Positions 55,444 through 64,000 of a stretch of DNA of 64,000 nucleotides are shown one piece after another. This DNA comes from Corallium rubrum. Lineage: Eukaryota > Cnidaria > Anthozoa > Scleralcyonacea > Coralliidae. The stretch covers positions 19,712,563 through 19,776,562 of the forward strand of contig OZ035997.1 of NCBI GenBank assembly GCA_964035015.1. The letters run 5' to 3'. Each line of letters opens with the position of its first letter. Within the stretch, counting starts at the first letter, position 1. Below the pieces are notes generated by a model. The model saw nothing but the letters and a program-made list of their open reading frames with translations. It did not search any database and was not told the DNA's origin. The translations under genes and the position numbers were made by a program.

Positions 55444-55612
55444 GACCCGGTCAAACGAGGATGAGAGTCGATGAGAGTCGATGAGAGTTGCAACTCTCGG
55501 TCGCGTTTGACCACCAACTCTCATCGACTCTCATGCACTCTTATCAACTCTCATCAACTTTGAGCTCGTTCAAATTTTAAGTTTATGAGAGTTTTTGCTC
55601 GTTTGACCGGTC
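55444..55612. mobile_element. Foldback element rich in GAGAGTYGATGA units
   Basis: Ends GACCCGGTCAAACGA and TCGTTTGACCGGTC are inverted repeats. The left part has three tandem GATGAGAGTC-like units and the right part their complement (ACTCTCATCGACTCTCATG). About 169 bp, next to TTAA. Confidence 0.7.
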
Positions 55613-55876
55613 AAGAGAGTTGGCATATGAGAGTTGATGAGAGTTTAGCGGCTAGCGGTTTACCTCGAAATTCGTTCCTAGTCTCCCTGCCACGCGCGGT
55701 AAATCCTACAACTCGGACTGCGGGTGCTGGTCAAAAATGTGTCCGTATTTTCACTTTCAAAATGGCGGCATTTATGGGGCCTTCTGCTAATGGTAGCGAC
55801 CACTGACATGTACTTATCGTCGGAAAACAGAATATATATGTAAACACAAAGCGATTTTCTTACTTTATTAATATAT

Positions 55877-56040
55877 CGTTCCTATGCGAGGGCTTCCCCA
55901 GAGGTGAATAAAATCGTCTGGCGTTAGCCAGAATAAAATACCAAATACCAATTCGGACAGGAAAGAGTTAGAGAAATAGTTTATAAATCGTTCCTGTCCG
56001 AGGGCTTCCCCAGAGGTGAATAAAATCGTCTGGTGTTGGA
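55877..56040. repeat. 107-bp tandem pair
   Basis: The segment CGAGGGCTTCCCCAGAGGTG then AATAAAATCGTCTGG occurs near 55890 and 55997, 107 bp apart. It is followed at 56095 by a CATGTAAACAGCCCCTAAG motif resembling a Harbinger end. Confidence 0.8.
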
Positions 56041-56603
56041 ACGACTCAAGAGACCTGCTGGATTATTTGTCTGACCAAATAGGAATAACGCCTCCCATGT
56101 AAACAGCCCCTAAGAAGAACTCGGTACGCCAAGCTTCCTTACGATTTTCTCGTGATCTTCAGCGGTTCTTTATAGAGCTGGCGACTTCATAAAACGAAAT
56201 GTTTGTATTGACAACCATATGTATTGACAGTGTTGTTTGTTTTATTGCCAAGTGTTCGTGCGGTACCGCCGGCCGGAACCCCGTGAAGTTAGCTGCCAAT
56301 TCGCCAGCTGCCAATTCACTGCCAATTAAGATAGCTGCCAATTCAATTTCGCGATGACGCTTCCAGGGGGGAGCGCTCGAGCAGCAGTCGGCTTCGCAGA
56401 ATAATCGGTTTCGCCGGTCTTTTAACTTGTTCAATCCAACTTTAACAAAAAATAATAACTCACAATCGATAATTTAAGACATTTACGTGCATATAAACAA
56501 TACTTCTTCAAGTAAACTTATGTTTTAAGATTGCTAGACTTTAATATATTCTCCTTCGAATTAATAACAAACTATTAGTCTGACAGCCGAGCAGTAATTT
56601 GTC
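56041..56603. other. Flank of the satellite array
   Basis: A short stretch has four irregular copies of 'ctgccaatt' (56290-56345) in a GC-richer patch. No gene recognised. Confidence 0.5.
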
Positions 56604-59600
56604 GCTACAATGTTTTCTGATAGGTAGATGGGAAATCCGAAAACAGCGTTAGATTCCCCGTAAAACTCTGCATCGATCAGTATGAAGCTCACCTTTACAA
56701 TTTTAAATTGATTGATTTGACTCAAGTCCAAACGCAATTTTTCTGTTTACGCGCTTTAAAGTGCATGACGTATCAAAATATAGTGTTACACAGTCTTTTC
56801 AAGCTACAAAATTTTCTGATCAGTAGATGGGAAATCCGAAAACAGCGTTGGATTCCCCGTAAAATTCTGCATCGATCAGTATGAACCTCACCTTTACAAT
56901 TTTAAATTGATTAATTTGACTCAAGTCCAAAGACAATTTTTCTGTTTACGCACGTTAAAGTGCATGGCGTATCAAAATATAGTGTTACACAGTCTTTTCA
57001 CGCTACAAAATTTTCTGATCAGTAGATGGGAAATCCGAAAACAGCGTTGGATTCCCCGTAAAACTCTGCATCGATCAGTATGAAGCTCACCTTTACAATT
57101 TTAAATTGATATATTTGACTCACGTCCAAACACAATTTTACTGTTTACGCGCGTTAAAGTGCATGACGTATAAAAATATAGTGCGACACAGTCTTTTCAC
57201 GCTACAAAATTTTCTGATCAGTAGATGAGAAATCCGAAAACAGCGTTAGATTCCCCGTAAAATTCTGCATCGATCAGTATGAAGCTCACCTTTACAATTT
57301 TGAATTGATTGATTTGACTCAAGTCCAAACGCAATTTTTCTGTTTACGCGCTTTAAAGTGCATGACGTAACAAAATATAGTGTTGCACAGTCTTTTCAAG
57401 CTACAAAATTTTCTGATCAGTAAATGGGAAATCCGAAAACAGCGTTGGATTCCCCGTAAAATTCTGCATCGATCAGTATAAACCTCACCTTTACAATTTT
57501 AAATTGATTAATTTGACACAAGTCCAAAGACAATTTTTCTGTTTACGCACGTTAAAGTGCATGGCGTATCAAAATATAGTGTTACACAGTCTTTTCACGC
57601 TACAAAATTTTCTGATCAGTAGATGGGAAATCCGAAAACAGCGTTAGATTCCCCGTAAAATTCTGCATCGATCAGTATGAACCTCACCTTTACAATTTTA
57701 AATTGATTGATTTGACTCAAGTCCAAAGACAATTTTTCTGTTTACGGGCGTTAAAGTGAATGACGTATCTAAATATAGTGCTACATAGTCTTTTCAGGCT
57801 ACAAAATTTTCTGATCAGTAGATAGGAAATCCGAAAACAGCGTTGGATTCCCCGTAAAACTCTGCATCGATCAGTATGAAGCTCACCTTTACAATTTTAA
57901 ATTGATTGATTTGACTCACGTCCAAACACAATTTTACTGTTTACGCGCGTTAAAGTGCATGACGTATCAAAATATAGTGCGACACAGTCTTTTCACGCTA
58001 CAAAATTTTCTGATCAGTAGATGAGAAATCCGAAAACAGCGTTAGATTCCCCGTAAAATTCTGCATCGATCAGTATGAAGCTCACCTTTACAATTTTGAA
58101 TTGATTGATTTGACTCAAGTCCAAACGCAATTTTTCTGTTTACGCGCTTTAAAGTGCATGACGTATCAAAATATAGTGTTGCACAGTCTTTTCAAGCTAC
58201 AAAATTTTCTGATCAGTAGATGGGAAATCCGAAAACAGCGTTGGATTCCCCGTAAAATTCTGCATCGATCAGTATGAACCTCACCTTTACAATTTTAAAT
58301 TGATTAATTTGACTCAAGTCCAAAGACAATTTTTCTGTTTACGCACGTTAAAGTGCATGGCGTATCAAAATATAGTGTTACACAGTCTTTTCACGCTACA
58401 AAATTTTCTGATCAGTAGATGGGAAATCCGAAAACAGCGTTGGATTCCCCGTAAAACTCTGCATCGATCAGTATGAAGCTCACCTTTACAATTTTAAATT
58501 GATATATTTGACTCACGTCCAAACACAATTTTACTGTTTACGCGCGTTAAAGTGCATGACGTATCAAAATATAGTGCGACACAGTCTTTTCACGCTACAA
58601 AATTTTCTGATCAGTAGATGAGAAATCCGAAAACAGCGTTAGATTCCCCGTAAAATTCTGCATCGATCAGTATGAACCTCACCTTTACAATTTTAAATTG
58701 ATTGATTTGACTCAAGTCCAAAGACAATTTTTCTGTTTACGGGCGTTAAAGTGAATGACGTATCTAAATATAGTGCTACATAGTCTTTTCAGGCTACAAA
58801 ATTTTCTGATCAGTAGATGGGAAATCCGAAAACAGCGTTGGATTCCCCGTAAAACTCTGCATCGATCAGTATGAAGCTCACCTTTACAATTTTAAATTGA
58901 TTGATTTGACTCACGTCCAAACACAATTTTACTGTTTACGCGCGTTAAAGTGCATGACGTATCAAAATATAGTGCGACACAGTCTTTTCACGCTACAAAA
59001 TTTTCTGATCAGTAGATGGGAAATCAGAAAACAGCGTTGGATTCCCCGTAAAACTCTGCATCGATCAGTATGAAGCTCACCTTTACAATTTTAAATTGAT
59101 ATATTTGACTCACGTCCAAACACAATTTTACTGTTTACGCGCGTTAAAGTGCATGACGTATCAAAATATAGTGCGACACAGTCTTTTCACGCTACAAAAT
59201 TTTCTGATCAGTAGATGAGAAATCCGAAAACAGCGTTAGATTCCCCGTAAAATTCTGCATCGATCAGTATGAACCTCACCTTTACAATTTTAAATTGATT
59301 GATTTGACTCAAGTCCAAAGACAATTTTTCTGTTTACGGGCGTTAAAGTGAATGACGTATCTAAATATAGTGCTACATAGTCTTTTCAGGCTACAAAATT
59401 TTCTGATCAGTAGATGGGAAATCCGAAAACAGCGTTGGATTCCCCGTAAAACTCTGCATCGATCAGTATGAAGCTCACCTTTACAATTTTAAATTGATTG
59501 ATTTGACTCACGTCCAAACACAATTTTACTGTTTACGCGCGTTAAAGTGCATGACGTATCAAAATATAGTGCGACACAGTCTTTTCACGCTACAAAATTT

Positions 59601-62600
59601 TCTGATCAGTAGATGGGAAATCAGAAAACAGCGTTGGATTCCCCGTAAAACTCTGCATCGATCAGTATGAAGCTCACCTTTACAATTTTAAATTGATATA
59701 TTTGACTCACGTCCAAACACAATTTTACTGTTTACGCGCGTTAAAGTGCATGACGTATCAAAATATAGTGCGACACAGTCTTTTCACGCTACAAAATTTT
59801 CTGATCAGTAGATGAGAAATCCGAAAACAGCGTTAGATTCCCCGTAAAATTCTGCATCGATCAGTATGAACCTCACCTTTACAATTTTAAATTGATTGAT
59901 TTGACTCACGTCCAAACACAATTTTACTGTTTACGCGCGTTAAAGTGCATGACGTATCAAAATATAGTGCGACACAGTCTTTTCACGCTACAAAATTTTC
60001 TGATCAGTAGATGGGAAATCCGAAAACAGCGTTGGATTCCCCGTAAAACTCTGCATCGATCAGTATGAAGCTCACCTTTACAATTTTAAATTGATTGATT
60101 TGACTCAAGTCCAAACACAATTTTACTGTTTACGCGCGTTAAAGTGCATGACGTATCAAAATATAGTGCGACACAGTCTTTTCACGCTACAAAATTTTCT
60201 GATCAGTAGATGGGAAATCCGAAAACAGCGTTGGATTCCCCGTAAAACTCTGCATCGATCAGTATGAAGCTCACCTTTACAATTTTAAATTGATTGATTT
60301 GACTCACGTCCAAACACAATTTTACTGTTTACGCGCGTTAAAGTGCATGACGTATCAAAATATAGTGCGACACAGTCTTTTCACGCTACAAAATTTTCTG
60401 ATCAGTAGATGGGAAATCCGAAAACAGCGTTAGATTCCCCGTAAAATTCTGCATCGATCAGTATGAAGCTCACCTTTACAATTTTAAATTGATTGATTTG
60501 ACTCACGTCCAAACACAATTTTACTGTTTACGCGCGTTAAAGTGCATGACGTATCAAAATATAGTGCGACACAGTCTTTTCACGCTACAAAATTTTCTGA
60601 TCAGTAGATGGGAAATCCGAAAACAGCGTTAGATTCCCCGTAAAATTCTGCATCGATCAGTATGAAGCTCACCTTTACAATTTTAAATTGATTGATTTGA
60701 CTCAAGTCCAAACACAATTTTTCTGTTTACGCGCGTTAAAGTGCATGACGTATCAAAATATAGTGCGACACAGTCTTTTCACGCTACAAAATTTTCTGAT
60801 CAGTAGATGGAAATCCGAAAACAGCGTTGATTCCCCGTAAAATTCTGCATCGATCAGTATGAACTCACCTTTACAATTTTAAATTGATTGATTTGACTCA
60901 ACGTCCAAACGACAATTTTACTGTTTACGCGCGTTAAAGTGCATGACGTATCAAAATATAGTGCGACACAGTCTTTTCACGCTACAAAATTTTCTGATCA
61001 GTAGATGGGAAATCCGAAAACAGCGTTGGATTCCCCGTAAAATTCTGCATCGATCAGTATGAAGCTCACCTTTACAATTTTAAATTGATTGATTTGACTC
61101 ACGTCCAAACACAATTTTTCTGTTTACGCGCGTTAAAGTGCATGACGTATCAAAATATAGTGCGACACAGTCTTTTCACGCTACAAAATTTTCTGATCAG
61201 TAGATGGAAATCCGAAAACAGCGTTAGATTCCCCGTAAAATTCTGCATCGATCAGTATGAACCTCACCTTTACAATTTTAAATTGATTAATTTGACTCAA
61301 GCCAAAACAATTTTTCTGTTTCAGTCTTTTCACGCTACAAAATTTTCTGATCAGTAGATGGGAAATCCGAAAACAGCGTTGGATTCCCCGTAAAACTCTG
61401 CATCGATCAGTATGAAGCTCACCTTTACAATTTTAAATTGATTATTTGACTCATTATTTGACGTCCAAACACAATTTTACTGTTTACGCGCGTTAAAGTG
61501 CATGACGTATCAAAATATAGTGCGACACAGTCTTTTCACGCTACAAAATTTTCTGATCAGTAGATGAGAAATCCGAAAACAGCGTTAGATTCCCCGTAAA
61601 ATTCTGCATCGATCAGTATGAACCTCACCTTTACAATTTTAAATTGATTGATTTGACTCAAGTCCAAAGACAATTTTTCTGTTTACGGGCGTTAAAGTGA
61701 ATGACGTATCTAAATATAGTGCTACATAGTCTTTTCAGGCTACAAAATTTTCTGATCAGTAGATGGGAAATCCGAAAACAGCGTTGGATTCCCCGTAAAA
61801 CTCTGCATCGATCAGTATGAAGCTCACCTTTACAATTTTAAATTGATTGATTTGACTCACGTCCAAACACAATTTTACTGTTTACGCGCGTTAAAGTGCA
61901 TGACGTATCAAAATATAGTGCGACACAGTCTTTTCACGCTACAAAATTTTCTGATCAGTAGATGAGAAATCCGAAAACAGCGTTAGATTCCCCGTAAAAT
62001 TCTGCATCGATCAGTATGAAGCTCACCTTTACAATTTTGAATTGATTGATTTGACTCAAGTCCAAACGCAATTTTTCTGTTTACGCGCTTTAAAGTGCAT
62101 GACGTATCAAAATATAGTGTTGCACAGTCTTTTCAAGCTACAAAATTTTCTGATCAGTAGATGGGAAATCCGAAAACAGCGTTAGATTCCCCGTAAAATT
62201 CTGCATCGATCAGTATGAACCTCACCTTTACAATTTTAAATTGATTGATTTGACTCAAGTCCAAAGACAATTTTTCTGTTTACGGGCGTTAAAGTGAATG
62301 ACGTATCAAAATATAGTGTTACACAGTCTTTTCAGGCTACAAAATTTTCTGATCAGTAGATGGGAAATCCGAAAACAGCGTTGGATTCCCCGTAAAATTC
62401 TGCATCGATCAGTATGAACCTCACCTTTACAATTTTAAATTGATTGATTTGACTCAAGTCCAAAGACAATTTTTCTGTTTACGGGCGTTAAAGTGAATGA
62501 CGTATCTAAATATAGTGCTACATAGTCTTTTCAGGCTACAAAATTTTCTGATCAGTAGATGGGAAATCCGAAAACAGCGTTGGATTCCCCGTAAAATTCT

Positions 62601-64000
62601 GCATCGATCAGTATGAAGCTCACCTTTACAATTTTGAATTGATTGATTTGACTCAAGTCCAAACGCAATTTTTCTGTTTACGCGCTTTAAAGTGCATGAC
62701 GTATCAAAATATAGTGTTGCACAGTCTTTTCAAGCTACAAAATTTTCGGATCAGTAGATGAGAAATCCGAAAACAGCGTTGGATTCCCCGTAAAATTCTG
62801 CATCGATCAGTATGAACCTCACCTTTACAATTTTAAATTGATTGATTTGACTCAAGTCCAAAGACAATTTTTCTGTTTACGGGCGTTAAAGTGAATGACG
62901 TATCTAAATATAGTGCTACATAGTCTTTTCAGGCTACAAAATTTTCTGATCAGTAGATGGGAAATCCGAAAACAGCGTTGGATTCCCCGTAAAATTCTGC
63001 ATCGATCAGTATGAAGCTCACCTTTACAATTTTAAATTGATTGATTTGACTCAAGTCCAAAGACAATTTTTCTGTTTACGCGCGTTAAAGTGAATGACGT
63101 ATCTAAATATAGTGCTACATAGTCTTTTCAGGCTACAAAATTTTCTGATCAGTAGATGGGAAATCCGAAAACAGCGTTGGATTCCCCGTAAAATTCTGCA
63201 TCGATCAGTATGAAGCTCACCTTTACAATTTTAAATTGATTGATTTGACTCAAGTCCAAACGCAATTTTTCTGTTTACGCGCTTTAAAGTGCATGACGTA
63301 TCAAAATATAGTTCGACACAGTCTTTTCACGCTACAAAATTTTCTGATCAGTAGATGGGAAATCCGAAAACAGCGTTAGATTCCCCGTAAAATTCTGCAT
63401 CGATCAGTATGAACCTCACCTTTACAATTTTAAATTGATTGATTTGACTCAAGTCCAAAGACAATTTTTCTGTTTACGCGCGTTAAAGTGCATGACGTAT
63501 CAAAATATAGTGTTACACAGTCTTTTCACGCTACAAAATTTTCTGATCAGTAGATGGGAAATCCGAAAACAGCGTTGAATTCCCCGTAAAACTCTGCATC
63601 GATCAGTATGAAGCTCACCTTTACAATTTTAAATTGATATATTTGACTCACGTCCAAACACAATTTTACTGTTTACGCGCGTTAAAGTGCATGACGTATC
63701 AAAATATAGTGCGACACAGTCTTTTCACGCTACAAAATTTTCTGATCAGTAGATGGGAAATCCGAAAACAGCGTTAGATTCCCCGTAAAATTCTGCATCG
63801 ATCAGTATGAACCTCACCTTTACAATTTTAAATTGATTGATTTGACTCAAGTCCAAACGCAATTTTTCTGTTTACGCGCTTTAAAGTGCATGACGTATCA
63901 AAATATAGTGTTGCACAGTCTTTTCAAGCTACAAAATTTTCTGATCAGTAGATGGGAAATCCGAAAACAGCGTTGGATTCCCCGTAAAATTCTGCATCGA
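56604..64000 (+). repeat. 199-bp satellite array, about 37 monomers, running off the window
   Basis: The anchor AAATCCGAAAACAGCG recurs at 56633, 56832, 57031, 57230, 57429 and 57628, exactly 199 bp apart, and so on to the window end, always in the same orientation. Other fixed motifs are TTCCCCGTAAAA, CTGCATCGATCAGTATGA, CTCACCTTTACAATTTT, GACGTAT and TTTTCTGATCAGTAGAT. Monomers fall into a few types by linked variants (AAGTCCAAAGACAATTTTT / ACGTCCAAACACAATTTTA; GTGAATGACGTATCT / GTGCATGACGTATCA). Short ORFs within it repeat with the monomer and are not genes. Confidence 0.98.
60800..61460 (+). repeat. Irregular monomers within the satellite
   Basis: Near 60808-60905 one monomer has several one-base indels (GATGGAAATCC, GTTGATTCC, GAACTCACC, CTCAACGTCC). 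At 61300-61325 a monomer lacks about 60 bp between TTTTTCTGTTT and CAGTCTTTTC, and at 61441-61465 'attatttgact' is duplicated. Such changes are absent from the neighbouring copies. Confidence 0.85.

Noticed and set aside
61085-61357. 90-codon open frame in the satellite
   Set aside because: It arises from irregular monomers and is not kept in neighbouring copies.
56604-64000. CRISPR-like array
   Set aside because: The repeat is contiguous (199-bp monomers with no unique spacers) in a eukaryotic genome; it is a satellite.

Overview
The window is a metazoan nuclear genome segment. It is AT-rich, has interrupted genes with GT-AG introns, and is dense in transposons and inverted-repeat elements. 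The protein families and mobile elements (CR1/L2-type LINEs, one with a 2A-like peptide; a Penelope-like fragment; hAT-, Harbinger- and Mutator-like non-autonomous elements) suit a marine invertebrate, with a cnidarian as my best guess. The sequence does not fix the species.

Three host genes can be read exon by exon. (1) Minus strand, 15463 to 5689 and continuing off the left edge: a myotubularin-family phosphoinositide 3-phosphatase of the MTMR6/7/8 group, with ten exons from the GRAM domain through the CSDGWDR phosphatase loop. (2) Plus strand, 16699-27613: nucleoporin NUP58 (NUPL1), nine exons, 377 residues, apparently complete but without the long N-terminal FG domain of vertebrate NUP58. 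These two genes lie head to head, as MTMR6 and NUP58 do on human 13q12. (3) Minus strand, 43672 to 32694: an SLC10A7-like membrane transporter, three exons, 488 residues. Its 7.6-kb intron holds a sense-oriented LINE that is itself interrupted by two non-autonomous DNA transposons.

Layout: 235-4380 LINE copy 1 (minus, lacks the RT catalytic motif); 4381-15463 MTMR6-like gene with many foldback elements and microsatellites in its introns; 15464-16698 divergent intergenic region; 16699-27613 NUP58; 27614-32587 foldback elements without a recognised gene; 32588-43672 transporter gene with LINE copy 2; 43673-56603 gene-poor repeat mosaic (Penelope-like fragment, hAT-like element, large terminal-inverted-repeat element, Crypton-like ORF remnant, nested MITEs); 56604-64000 a 199-bp tandem satellite that runs off the right edge and shows higher-order structure.

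Most notable: a 2A-like motif (GDIEINPGP) after a hydrophobic leader at the start of the LINE-2 ORF2; a Harbinger-type MITE inserted exactly in the transporter's stop codon, which re-forms a stop; microsatellites that form or abut splice sites in both MTMR6 and NUP58; a family of long palindromes sharing TTATTAACC/GGTTAATAA ends; and a Penelope-like fragment with inverted terminal repeats and a 13-bp target duplication.
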